A DNA stretch of 64,000 nt. Source: Pseudaeromonas aegiceratis. GTDB lineage: Bacteria; Pseudomonadota; Gammaproteobacteria; Enterobacterales; Aeromonadaceae. The stretch is taken from the NCBI RefSeq assembly GCF_046254905.1, contig NZ_CP158016.1, positions 1,736,001-1,800,000 of the forward strand, given 5' to 3'. The stretch's first letter is position 1. Each line of letters begins with the position of its first letter. This document shows positions 15,910-24,615 of the stretch, in pieces. The position numbers and the translations under genes are program-made. The notes below the pieces were generated by a model. The model saw nothing but the letters and a program-made list of their open reading frames with translations, was not told the DNA's origin and made no database searches.

Positions 15910-17979
15910 TCAAGGTTCAATCTTTCGACGAAAGGGTGGTAACGCTGCCAGCAGACCGGCCCCATAGGCCTTGGTGAGGACGCGGCGGTCGAGCAACACC
16001 ACCCGGCCCGTGTCTTGCTCCTTGCGGATCAGGCGGCCACAGGCCTGGATCAACTTGCGCGAGGCCTCCGGGACCGTGATCTGCAAGAAGGCATTGCCCC
16101 CCCGGGCGGTGATCCATTCTGCCAGCGCCGCCTCCACCGGGGAGGTCGGCACGGCAAAGGGCAACTTGGTGATGATGAGGTTGGTGAGGTAGTGCCCTGG
16201 CAGATCCAATCCTTCGGAAAAACTGCCGGTGCCGAACAGTATGCTGGGTTGCCGATGATCGCAGCGGGTCTGGTGGAGATGGAGCAAGGCTTCGCGGGAG
16301 GCCTCGCCTTGCACCAACAGGCTGAGCCCATGCCGGGTGCGCAGCCCTTCTGCCACCGCCTGCATCTGCTGATAGGACGAGAACAGCACCAGGCTGGCAC
16401 TCTGTTCCGCCAGCAGGGCGGGCAGCTTGTCGATCAAGGCGCCGGTAAAGCCTGGCGTGCTGGGTTCGCAGGGCATGCTGGGTAGGTACAATTCCGCGCG
16501 CTGATAATCGAAGGGCGATTGCAGGCGCAAGAAGCGCACCCCCTCATCGGCGAACAGGCCCGCCTGGTGACGAAAGTAGTCGAACTTGCCCAGGGCGGTG
16601 AGGGTCGCCGATACCAGGATGGCGCCGGCACAGCGCGACCAAAGCAGTCGCTCCAGCCAGCCCCCCATCTCCAGCGGGGAGGCGTGCAGGCCGTGATCCT
16701 TTTCCTTTATATGCTGTGCCACCCAGCGAGCCAGGGGCTGGCTTTCGCTGGAGGCCTTGAACAGGGTCCACAGCTGGATGGCCTGTTCGATCCGTTGGCC
16801 GGCATGACTGAGTTCCACCAGCAAGGGCTCTGCACCATGTTGGCGCAACTGCCCATCCTTGAGGCCCTCTGCGGTGAAGTTTTTCAGTTTTTCCAGGCTT
16901 CGGCGGAGTTTTTGACTGCTGGTAAGCAGCTCATCTGATAAATGCACCAGGGGTGGGGGGAGGGGCCCCAACTCGAAACGGTGCAATCCGTCCTCGCCAA
17001 ACCATTCGTCCTGTTGCTGCAACCAGGCCGATAGCTGTAACAAGCCCTGTTGTTGTGCCTGCACCTCCTCGTTGAGCTGTTGGCAGGCTCCGACCAGGGC
17101 GTCCCGTTTGAGCTGCTGTGCCACCTTGTCTCCCAGGCCGGGCAGGCGGCTCAGCCAACCGCGGTGTTGCCGCACCAGCAGCTGGGCAGCGCCCTGATCC
17201 CGGGCTATGTTGGGCAGGTGGTGCGCCTCGTCAAACACATAGAAGCAGTTCTCCGGCTCCGGCAGTATCACACCGCCGCCCAGGGAGAGATCGGCCAGCA
17301 GCAAGGCATGGTTGACCACCAGCACCTGGCACTGATCCAGCTCGGCCCGGGCGCGCTGGAACGGACAGAGTCTATGGTGGGCAAACATGGGGTTACAGCT
17401 GTGGCGGTCGGCGGCGATGGCCTCCCAGGCTTGGCTGCGCACCGTCTCGGGCCAGCTGTCCAGATCGCCCGCCCAGCGGCCACTGGTATAGGCCTGCCAC
17501 ATGGTCTGGTACTGCTGCTTATCCTGGTCATTGGGCTTGAAGTCCAGCAGCTCGCCGAAGCTCAGATCTTGCTGGGCACCTTGGCTGGCCAGCTGTTCCA
17601 GGCGATGTTCACAACAGTAGCGTTGACGGCCTTTGACCAAGCTGTAACGAAACGGCTGGCCAACATGTTGGGCATAAAAGGGCAGATCCTTATTGATCAG
17701 CTGTTCCTGCAAGGAGAGGGTGGCGGTGGAGATCACCAGCGTCTTATTGAGCCCCAAGGCACAGGGAATGGCCGCCTGCAGATAGGCCAGAGATTTGCCG
17801 ATACCGGTGCCGGCCTCGGCCACCAGCAGGCGACGGCTGCGATGATACTGGCCACAGAGCACCTTGGTGATTTCGGCCACCAGGTAATTCTGTTCCTTCC
17901 TTGGCGCAAAATTTGCTAACTCTTGACTGAGCTGGCGATAACCTTGCTGTACGGCAACTTTTATCGCATCCGGAATCAT
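15910..17979 (-). CDS. dinG: ATP-dependent DNA helicase DinG
   Basis: DinG is an XPD-like superfamily 2 helicase that unwinds R-loops, D-loops and forks 5' to 3'. The 689-residue protein has Walker A AEAGTGIGKSLAYL, a DEAH box in YVFDEAHHLPNIA, and C-terminal motifs FGTGSFSEGLDLPG and QACGRLIRKEQDTGRVVLLDRR. Four cysteines between motifs Ia and II (RYCCEHR, HSCNPMF, HRLCPFQ) fit the iron-sulfur cluster ligands. Although E. coli dinG is LexA-regulated, no CTGT-N8-ACAG operator was recognised in the 80 bases upstream. It is divergent from the porin gene. Confidence 0.95.
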   Translation of the reverse strand: MIPDAIKVAVQQGYRQLSQELANFAPRKEQNYLVAEITKVLCGQYHRSRRLLVAEAGTGIGKSLAYLQAAIPCALGLNKTLVISTATLSLQEQLINKDLPFYAQHVGQPFRYSLVKGRQRYCCEHRLEQLASQGAQQDLSFGELLDFKPNDQDKQQYQTMWQAYTSGRWAGDLDSWPETVRSQAWEAIAADRHSCNPMFAHHRLCPFQRARAELDQCQVLVVNHALLLADLSLGGGVILPEPENCFYVFDEAHHLPNIARDQGAAQLLVRQHRGWLSRLPGLGDKVAQQLKRDALVGACQQLNEEVQAQQQGLLQLSAWLQQQDEWFGEDGLHRFELGPLPPPLVHLSDELLTSSQKLRRSLEKLKNFTAEGLKDGQLRQHGAEPLLVELSHAGQRIEQAIQLWTLFKASSESQPLARWVAQHIKEKDHGLHASPLEMGGWLERLLWSRCAGAILVSATLTALGKFDYFRHQAGLFADEGVRFLRLQSPFDYQRAELYLPSMPCEPSTPGFTGALIDKLPALLAEQSASLVLFSSYQQMQAVAEGLRTRHGLSLLVQGEASREALLHLHQTRCDHRQPSILFGTGSFSEGLDLPGHYLTNLIITKLPFAVPTSPVEAALAEWITARGGNAFLQITVPEASRKLIQACGRLIRKEQDTGRVVLLDRRVLTKAYGAGLLAALPPFRRKIEP

Positions 17980-18294
17980 TGGGCTTCTCTCTCACGACGA
18001 GGGTGGCGCCATGATGCCAAACCCGGGGAAAAAAGTCAGAACCTAAGTGCGCGCCGTCGTGGATCCACACGGCTGCGCATTACCCTATCAGGGCGTCAGC
18101 TAACGGGATTTTCCACCACCATCTTGGTGAAATTTCATTAGATAAAGTGGTGACAATCGCAACCAGGAAAAGTTCATTTTTTTCTGTTGCTCACCTCACA
18201 TTTTATATGTTAGGCTCGTCGCCATAGTGATGGAAGATTCGCTATAAACAGGGAAAACAAGGACTTAGTGTTTAATTACAGTAGGCATATCAAT

Positions 18295-19269
18295 ATGAAA
18301 AAGACGATTCTTGCAGTTGTAATTCCGGCTCTGTTTGCCGCTTCCGCCAACGCCGCCGTGATTTACGATAAAGATGGTAGCAATGTTGAGATGACTGGCC
18401 GCGCCAAGGCTAACTTCTACAACGACGCCGCCAGCTCTGAAAGCAGCTCCACTATCAATGGTGATGTTCGTCTAGGCTTCAAGGCATCTACTGCGATCAC
18501 GGATGATATCAAGGGTATCGCCCGCGTTGAATGGCAGGTTGCTGCCCAATCTAGCGAAGACGGCAAGTTCAACGTTCGCCACGCCTATGCTGGTTTCGAT
18601 GCCGGCAACTACGGCACCATCGTATTCGGTCAAACCGAAACTGCCTTCTATGACGTCGTAGGTGCTACTGACGTATTCAACGAGTGGGGTTCCTACGGTA
18701 ACAGCTACTGGGGTTACCGTGATGGCAGCACCAACTTCGGTGGCCGTCAAGAAGGTCAAGCCGTTTACCACGTTAACTACGGTGGTCTGACTGCTGGCCT
18801 GTCTTACATCTCTTCCAACGATTCCACCAACCTGGATTACGGCTATGCCGGCGCCCTGACCTATGCCTTCGACTTCGGCCTGGGTATCGGTGCTACCGCA
18901 CAGAAGTTCGAATCTCTGGATGGTCTGGCTGATCAACAAGACTGGGCTATCGATGCCACTTGGGGTTCCTACGGTGACGGCCTGTACCTGGCTGGCCTGT
19001 ACAACCAATCCAAGCAAGAAACCTCTGGCGTAGAAGAGAAGATCAAGAGCTATGAACTGGCTGCCCTGTACTTCCAGGACAACTGGGGTCTGCTGAGTGG
19101 TTTCAACTACTCCAAGAATGATGACACCGATACTGAACTGACCAACGAATTCATCCTGGGCGCTCAGTACAACTTCACCAGCAACTTCTTCACCTACACC
19201 GAGTACCTGTTCGATCAACGTGATAACGCTGACGACCAATGGACTCTGGCCCTGCAATACAACTTCTAA
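18295..19269 (+). CDS. Outer-membrane general porin
   Basis: A trimeric 16-stranded porin of the Gram-negative OmpC/OmpU type for passive diffusion of small solutes. The 324-residue precursor has a 20-residue signal peptide ending ASANA. The mature start AVIYDKDGSNVEMTGRAKANFY and the barrel segment NVRHAYAGFDAGNYGTIVFGQTE are typical, and the C-terminal strand WTLALQYNF ends in phenylalanine as needed for Bam recognition. ATG 18295 follows a GTG (18268) that would only prepend nine residues before the signal. Lower GC and strong codon bias than neighbours indicate very high expression. Confidence 0.93.
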   Translation: MKKTILAVVIPALFAASANAAVIYDKDGSNVEMTGRAKANFYNDAASSESSSTINGDVRLGFKASTAITDDIKGIARVEWQVAAQSSEDGKFNVRHAYAGFDAGNYGTIVFGQTETAFYDVVGATDVFNEWGSYGNSYWGYRDGSTNFGGRQEGQAVYHVNYGGLTAGLSYISSNDSTNLDYGYAGALTYAFDFGLGIGATAQKFESLDGLADQQDWAIDATWGSYGDGLYLAGLYNQSKQETSGVEEKIKSYELAALYFQDNWGLLSGFNYSKNDDTDTELTNEFILGAQYNFTSNFFTYTEYLFDQRDNADDQWTLALQYNF

Positions 19270-19290
19270 TCCAGTCGATTGTTTTGCATC

Positions 19291-19316
19291 AAAGGCGACC
19301 CTAGGGTCGCCTTTTT
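19291..19316 (+). terminator. Intrinsic terminator of the porin gene
   Basis: AAAGGCGACCC and GGGTCGCCTTT form an 11-bp perfect stem around a TA loop, ending in a T-rich tract, 21 bases after the porin stop codon. Confidence 0.9.
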
Positions 19317-19628
19317 CATTGCCTGTCTCCGGCCACAGTGCACCTTGCCGCAGGCGGTGCATCGTTCGTCTTGAGCCAGGGCCTCTGTCGCCAGCTAAAA
19401 GAGGCCGATGTAATCCTGCGATAACGCCTTTCTTCTATTTACTCGCTGTGTTTTCGCTGCTTGCCCCGAATAGCCCGTCAGCGCGGGCAGTCGTATTAGG
19501 CTGGGGCCGGCCATGTCCGAGATAACAGCCATCTATCTAGCCACGGGTTTGAACCGCGTCGGTAAAGCAGGCGCGGTCAACTCGGTGTCTAGTGAGATCC
19601 ATGGGGTAGTAGGGGATTAAGGACGATA
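19317..19628. other. Intergenic stretch without recognisable gene
   Basis: About 310 bases between the porin terminator and the asnB terminator. Open frames here are short, lack good ribosome binding sites and resemble nothing I know. No tRNA, repeat or clear promoter was seen. Confidence 0.6.
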
Positions 19629-19655
19629 AAAAAGGAGCCCGTAGGCTCCTTTTGT
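19629..19655 (-). terminator. Intrinsic terminator of asnB
   Basis: AAAGGAGCC and GGCTCCTTT pair around a 4-base loop. On the minus strand the stem is followed by a run of T, 20 bases past the asnB stop codon. Confidence 0.85.
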
Positions 19656-19673
19656 GTGACGGGCAGGGTCACA

Positions 19674-21344
19674 TCACTGATGCAGTGCCTCGTTGTGCAC
19701 ATCCATCACGGCTCGACCGGACGGATCGGCCATCTCCTTGAACTTGGCATCCCACTCCAGCGCCGCCGGGGTAGAGCAGGCCACCGACTTGCCATACGGC
19801 ACGCAGCGGGCGGCAGACTCCAGCGGGAAATGATCTTCGAAGATCTCCCGGTAGAAGTAGGCTTCCTTGGTCAAGGGGGTGTTGATGGGGAAGCGGAACT
19901 CGGCCGCGGCCATCATCTGGTCGGTCACTTCCTTCTCCACGTACTCCTTCAGGCTGTCGATCCAGGAGTAACCCACCCCATCGGAGAACTGCTCCTTCTG
20001 ACGCCAGGCCACGGCGTGGGGCAGGTAGTGCTCGAAGGCTTCACGGACGATGTGCTTCTCGATCTTGCCGTTGCCGCACATCTTGTCCTTGGGATTGAGG
20101 CGCATGGCCACGTCCATGAATTCCTTGTCCAGGAAGGGCACACGACCCTCGATGCCCCAGGCGGCCATGGACTTGTTGGCCCGCAGGCAGTCGTACATGT
20201 GCAGCTGGCTGAGCTTGCGCACGGTTTCCTCGTGGAATTCCTTGGCGTTGGGGGCCTTGTGGAAGTAGAGGTAACCGCCAAACAGCTCGTCAGATCCTTC
20301 ACCGGAGAGCACCATCTTGATGCCCATGGCCTTGATGAAGCGGGCCATCAGGTACATGGGGGTGGAGGCGCGCACCGTGGTGACGTCATAGGTCTCCAGG
20401 TGGTAGATGACATCCCGCAGGGCATCCAGACCCTCTTGCACGGTGAAGTGGATCTCGTGGTGGATGGTGCCCAGGTGATCCGCTACCTTCTGGGCGGCAG
20501 CCAAGTCCGGCGAGCCTTGCAGGCCCACGGCAAAGGAGTGCAGCTGCGGCCACCAGGCCTCGGATTGATCGTTGTCTTCAACGCGACGGGCGGCAAACTT
20601 CTTGGTGATGGCGGAGATCACGGAGGAGTCCAGGCCACCGGAGAGCAACACGCCATAGGGCACGTCGCACATCAGTTGGCGCTTGACCGCGGCTTCCATG
20701 GCATCCCGCAGCTCTTCCACTGAGCTGGTGTTGTGCTCCACGGCACCGTATTCCATCCAGTCACGCTGATAATACTGGGTGAGCTGGCCGTCCTTGCTCC
20801 ACAGGTAGTGTCCAGGGGGGAATTCCTGCACGCTCTTGCACACGGGCACCAGAGCCTTCATCTCGGAGGCCACGTAGAAGTTACCGTGTTCGTCGAAGCC
20901 GGTGTACAGGGGGATGATGCCGATATGGTCACGGCCAATCAGGTAGGCGTCCTGCTCTGCATCATAGAGAATGAAGGCGAAGATACCGTTCAGCTCATCC
21001 AGAAAGGCCGCGCCCTTCTCCTTGTACTTGGCCAGGATGATTTCGCAGTCAGACTTGGTCTGAAACTGGAAGTCCACCGTCAGCTGCTTTTCCAGCTCCT
21101 TGTGGTTGTAGATCTCGCCGTTGACGGCCAGCACATGGGTTCGCTCGGGATTGTAGAGGGGTTGCGCGCCCGTGCTGGGATCCACGATAGCCAGCCGCTC
21201 ATGCACCAGGATGGCGCGCTCGCTGCTGTAGATACCGGACCAGTCCGGACCACGGTGACGCAGGCGCTTGGACATCTCCAGGGCGCTCTTGCGCAGCGCC
21301 ACGGCATCGGACTTGATGTCCAAAATACCAAAAATAGAACACAT
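19674..21344 (-). CDS. asnB: Asparagine synthetase B (glutamine-hydrolysing)
   Basis: AsnB makes asparagine from aspartate, ATP and glutamine. The N-terminal glutaminase domain starts MCSIFGILDI, so Cys2 is the nucleophile once Met is removed; RLAIVDPSTGAQPL and VNGEIYNH are further class II amidotransferase motifs. The synthetase domain carries the pyrophosphate loop LLSGGLDSSVISAI and VLSGEGSDELFGGYLYF. Length is 556 residues, matching E. coli AsnB (554). nagD lies upstream on the same strand with a 168-base gap, which parallels the nagD-asnB neighbourhood of E. coli. Confidence 0.97.
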   Translation of the reverse strand: MCSIFGILDIKSDAVALRKSALEMSKRLRHRGPDWSGIYSSERAILVHERLAIVDPSTGAQPLYNPERTHVLAVNGEIYNHKELEKQLTVDFQFQTKSDCEIILAKYKEKGAAFLDELNGIFAFILYDAEQDAYLIGRDHIGIIPLYTGFDEHGNFYVASEMKALVPVCKSVQEFPPGHYLWSKDGQLTQYYQRDWMEYGAVEHNTSSVEELRDAMEAAVKRQLMCDVPYGVLLSGGLDSSVISAITKKFAARRVEDNDQSEAWWPQLHSFAVGLQGSPDLAAAQKVADHLGTIHHEIHFTVQEGLDALRDVIYHLETYDVTTVRASTPMYLMARFIKAMGIKMVLSGEGSDELFGGYLYFHKAPNAKEFHEETVRKLSQLHMYDCLRANKSMAAWGIEGRVPFLDKEFMDVAMRLNPKDKMCGNGKIEKHIVREAFEHYLPHAVAWRQKEQFSDGVGYSWIDSLKEYVEKEVTDQMMAAAEFRFPINTPLTKEAYFYREIFEDHFPLESAARCVPYGKSVACSTPAALEWDAKFKEMADPSGRAVMDVHNEALHQ

Positions 21345-21512
21345 ACTTCCTTTTCCTCGAATCAGCTGGGCCCCACGTTAAGCCCAAATTGTTCTTATCA
21401 TTCCTCGTCCCCCAATCTGCCAGAGCGGCCAGGGGGCTTCAAGTTTAAATCCACAAAATTGCCCCTTTGCTGTCTAACTTGGGGCAAAAGGGCCAAAGCT
21501 GGGCATCGGGTG

Positions 21513-22265
21513 CTATACGAGTTCGATGTCGGCCACCGATTGATAGATGTGATTGGGGCGAAACGGCACCGTATCGATGTCGCTCATGCGGCTGACACCG
21601 GAGAGCACCAGTATGGTCTCGAGACCCGCCTGGAAGCCCGCCAGTATATCCGTCTTCAGGTTGTCGCCGATGATCAGGGTGTTATCCGAGTGGCTGTTCA
21701 TGCGGTTGAGTGCGGCGCGGATGATCCAGGCGCTGGGTTTGCCCACATAGAAGGGTTGCCGGCCGGTCATCCGCTCTATGGGGGCGCACAGGGCACCACA
21801 GGCGGGGTACATGTTGGGACCGTGGGTATCCGGATTGGTGGCGATGAAGCGGGCCCCCTGATCGACGAAGCGGGCCGCCTGCTGGATCATGTTCCAGTTG
21901 TAGTTGCGGGTTTCGCCCACCACCACGATTTCGGGATCCACATCCGTGATGGTGAAGCCGGCCATGTAGAGTTCATGGGTGAGGGCGCCTTCGCCGATGA
22001 CGAAGACCTTGCGGCCCTCCTGGCGTTTCAAGAAGTCGGCAGTCGCCATGGCGGAGGTATAGAAGCAGTCTTCGGGGACATGCACGCCGGCACCCTGGAA
22101 GCGGTTTTGCAGATCCTTGGGGGTCTGCCCCGGGTAGTTGGTGAGAAACAGCAGGCGACGATTGGCCTCGAGCAGCTGGTGCACGAATTGGTCGGCGCCG
22201 GGCACCAGGTGGTTGTTATGCAGTATGACGCCATCGATATCGCAGATGATGTTTTTCTTCTTCAT
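21513..22265 (-). CDS. nagD: HAD-family ribonucleotide monophosphatase NagD
   Basis: NagD dephosphorylates nucleoside monophosphates such as UMP. The 250-residue protein has the HAD motif I IICDIDGVIL with Asp9 nucleophile and Asp11, motif II in LLFLTNYPGQT, and the C-terminal LIIGDNLKTDILAGFQAGLETILVL block. It is about as long as E. coli NagD and nearly identical through SAMATADFLKRQEG and TNPDTHG. The nagBAC genes that accompany nagD in E. coli are not here. It is divergently oriented to the adenine-deaminase-like gene. Confidence 0.95.
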   Translation of the reverse strand: MKKKNIICDIDGVILHNNHLVPGADQFVHQLLEANRRLLFLTNYPGQTPKDLQNRFQGAGVHVPEDCFYTSAMATADFLKRQEGRKVFVIGEGALTHELYMAGFTITDVDPEIVVVGETRNYNWNMIQQAARFVDQGARFIATNPDTHGPNMYPACGALCAPIERMTGRQPFYVGKPSAWIIRAALNRMNSHSDNTLIIGDNLKTDILAGFQAGLETILVLSGVSRMSDIDTVPFRPNHIYQSVADIELV

Positions 22266-22404
22266 GTCTGTCCTTTTCTGACGTCAGCGGGCGAGTTCGC
22301 CGAAGATATAGGCAGTGCCGAGTAAAGAAAGCGGTTCGGCTCTTTGCGGTTCCCTCAGTTATTGGCATCATGACCCAGAGCACAACGTATTGAAAGAGAA
22401 GCCT

Positions 22405-23400
22405 ATGAAGCAGTTTATTGCCGCACTTCCCAAGGTGGAGCTGCACCTCCATATCGAAGGAACCCTGGAACCCGAGTTGATGTTTGCCCTGGCCAAACGC
22501 AATGGGATCAGCCTGCCCTATGCCGATGTGGCGGCCCTCGCCACCGCCTATGACTTTCACAATCTGCAATCATTCCTCGACCTCTATTACCAAGGGGCCG
22601 CCGTGCTGCAGACCGAGCAGGACTTCTTCGATCTGACCTGGGCCTATCTGGTTCGCTGCCACGAGCAACATGTCGTGCATACCGAGGTGTTTTTCGATCC
22701 CCAGACCCACCTAGTCCGGGGCATCGACATGGGAACCGTGGTCGGAGGCATCACGGCGGCACTGGATAAGGCCGAGCAGCAATGGGGGATCAGCAGCTGT
22801 CTCATCCTCTGCTTCCTGCGTCACCTCAGTGAGGCCGATGCCCTGGCCACCCTGGAGGCCGCCATTCCCTACCTGGATAAGATCCAGGGGGTGGGGCTGG
22901 ACTCCTCCGAGGTGGGCAATCCCCCCAGCAAATTTGTCCAGGTCTTCGCCCGGGCCAGAGCCTTGGGGCTCAAGGCCGTGGCCCATGCTGGTGAAGAGGG
23001 ACCGGCCAGCTACATCTGGGAGGCGCTGGATCAGCTGCAGGTCTGCCGTGTCGATCACGGAGTGCGGTCTACCGACGACCCGCGCCTGATTGCCCGTCTG
23101 GCGGAGGAACAGATACCCCTGACGGTCTGCCCCTTGTCCAACACCCGCCTCAAGGTGTTCGACCAGATGGCGGATCACAGCATATTGCGGTTGCTGGATC
23201 AGGATGTGTGCGTCACGGTGAACTCCGACGATCCGGCCTACTTTGGTGGCTACATGCAGGAGAATTTCGAGGCGCTTGCCAAGGACTTGAAGGCCAGCAA
23301 GGAGCAGCTGCGGCAGCTGGCCCTCAACGGGGTGCAGGCCAGCTGGATGCCGAGTCTGCGCAAGAAGAGGCTGATCGGCGAGATCCTGACCCTGCTCTAG
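22405..23400 (+). CDS. Adenine/adenosine deaminase family amidohydrolase
   Basis: A zinc amidohydrolase of the adenosine deaminase superfamily. The N-terminus reads LPKVELHLHIEGTLEPELMFALAKRN, with metal ligands His14 and His16. Later motifs are AHAGEEGPASYIWEAL, VDHGVRSTDD, VCPLSNTRL and VTVNSDDPAYFGG. The IEGTLEPEL form, and the length of 331 residues, are those of adenine aminohydrolases (yeast Aah1 and bacterial homologues such as Pseudomonas PA0148). True adenosine deaminases usually have HLDGA at that place. So adenine to hypoxanthine is the more likely reaction, by family inference. Confidence 0.85.
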   Translation: MKQFIAALPKVELHLHIEGTLEPELMFALAKRNGISLPYADVAALATAYDFHNLQSFLDLYYQGAAVLQTEQDFFDLTWAYLVRCHEQHVVHTEVFFDPQTHLVRGIDMGTVVGGITAALDKAEQQWGISSCLILCFLRHLSEADALATLEAAIPYLDKIQGVGLDSSEVGNPPSKFVQVFARARALGLKAVAHAGEEGPASYIWEALDQLQVCRVDHGVRSTDDPRLIARLAEEQIPLTVCPLSNTRLKVFDQMADHSILRLLDQDVCVTVNSDDPAYFGGYMQENFEALAKDLKASKEQLRQLALNGVQASWMPSLRKKRLIGEILTLL

Positions 23401-23461
23401 TCGGGTGATCTCGGGCGGTCTTTTCTTTATCATGACCGCCCGTTTATTGCAGGGGAGTGCC

Positions 23462-24436
23462 ATGTCTCAATCTGATCCCGTCTTCGACCACCGCTTTCAG
23501 GCGCGCTACCTTCACCCCAGGTTCTGGTTGACCTGGCTGAGCCTGGGCGCCTTGTATCTGCTGGCCTGGCTGCCGATACGGCTGCGGGATGCCCTGGCCG
23601 GCGCCCTGGCGCCCTTGGTGGTGCACTTTGCCAAGAAACAGTGCTTCATCGCCCGCACCAACTTGGCATTGTGCTTCCCCGAGCAGACCCAGGCAGAACG
23701 GGAGGCCACCCTGCTGGCTTCCATCCGGGTGGGGCTGCAGTGCTTCTTTGCCTTTGCCGAGCCCAGCTGTTTTTCTGCCCGGCGCATGCTGTCGCGCTAT
23801 GCGCCCCAGGGCTGGGATCAGGTGAAGGCCGCTATGGAAGATGGCGGCCCCCCCGTCATCATTCTGATCCCCCACACCTGGGCCATCGATGCCGGCGGCA
23901 TGTTCTTTGCCATCCAGGGCTACCCCATGTGCACCATGATGCACAGTGCCAAGAATGGCCTGTATGACTGGTTCATCAATCGCCAGCGGGCCAGCTATGG
24001 TGGCCGGGTGTATGAGCGCAGTGCCGGACTCAAGGCGGTGATCAAGAGCATGCGCGAAGGCCATCACTTCTTCTACCTGCCGGATCAGGACCATGGTGCG
24101 GAAGCCAGCCTGTTCGTGCCCTTCTTCGGGGTGCCCAAGGCTACCCTGCCGGCCTTGCCCAGGTTGGTGAAGCTCACCGGTGCCCGGGTCTTTCCCTTGC
24201 TGGCAGGCTATGACGCCAGCACTGGCCGCTACGATCTCGCGTTCGGCGAGGCCCTGGCGCCGTATCCCACCGGCGATCTGACGGCCGACACGGCACGCAT
24301 GAATCAGGCGATCGAGGATCTGCTGGCACCGCGGGCCGAGCAATACATGTGGTTTTTGAAATATTTTCAGACGCGGCCGGAAGGGCGTGCCGTCAATTTC
24401 TACAAGGAAGGCATACGGCAGATCCGAGGGCGATAA
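23462..24436 (+). CDS. lpxM: Lipid A late acyltransferase, LpxM-like
   Basis: A 324-residue inner-membrane acyltransferase of the LpxL/LpxM family, which adds the secondary acyl chain to lipid A. There is one N-terminal hydrophobic segment (LTWLSLGALYLLAWLPIRL). The catalytic H-x4-D motif is in IPHTWAIDAGGM, and the typical FYLPDQDHGAEASLFVPFFGVPKATLP and EQYMWFLKYFQTRPEG follow. These match the MsbB/LpxM branch better than LpxL. ATG 23462 follows a GGGGAGTGCC ribosome site. It is 61 bases after the deaminase gene, same strand. Acyl-chain specificity cannot be told. Confidence 0.88.
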   Translation: MSQSDPVFDHRFQARYLHPRFWLTWLSLGALYLLAWLPIRLRDALAGALAPLVVHFAKKQCFIARTNLALCFPEQTQAEREATLLASIRVGLQCFFAFAEPSCFSARRMLSRYAPQGWDQVKAAMEDGGPPVIILIPHTWAIDAGGMFFAIQGYPMCTMMHSAKNGLYDWFINRQRASYGGRVYERSAGLKAVIKSMREGHHFFYLPDQDHGAEASLFVPFFGVPKATLPALPRLVKLTGARVFPLLAGYDASTGRYDLAFGEALAPYPTGDLTADTARMNQAIEDLLAPRAEQYMWFLKYFQTRPEGRAVNFYKEGIRQIRGR

Positions 24437-24615
24437 CCATTGTTATCAATAATTTAAGATGATCTTCTGCCACGTTGCCGCCGTAGATCCGCCGGCTATC
24501 TGTGAGGACCGTCACACCCGCGTCGTCTGAAAAGCCTGCCAAATTTGCAGTTTGACCATATGGCGCGACACCCTGTGACAGTTTTGCCGTCCTGCCGACT
24601 CATGAGGAGTTGAAT

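Noticed and set aside
17980..18060. LexA operator expected upstream of dinG
   Set aside because: No CTGT-N8-ACAG-like sequence was found in the visible upstream region.
18472..19362. A 296-codon minus-strand frame opposite the porin
   Set aside because: Antisense shadow of strongly biased porin codons; it also crosses the porin terminator.
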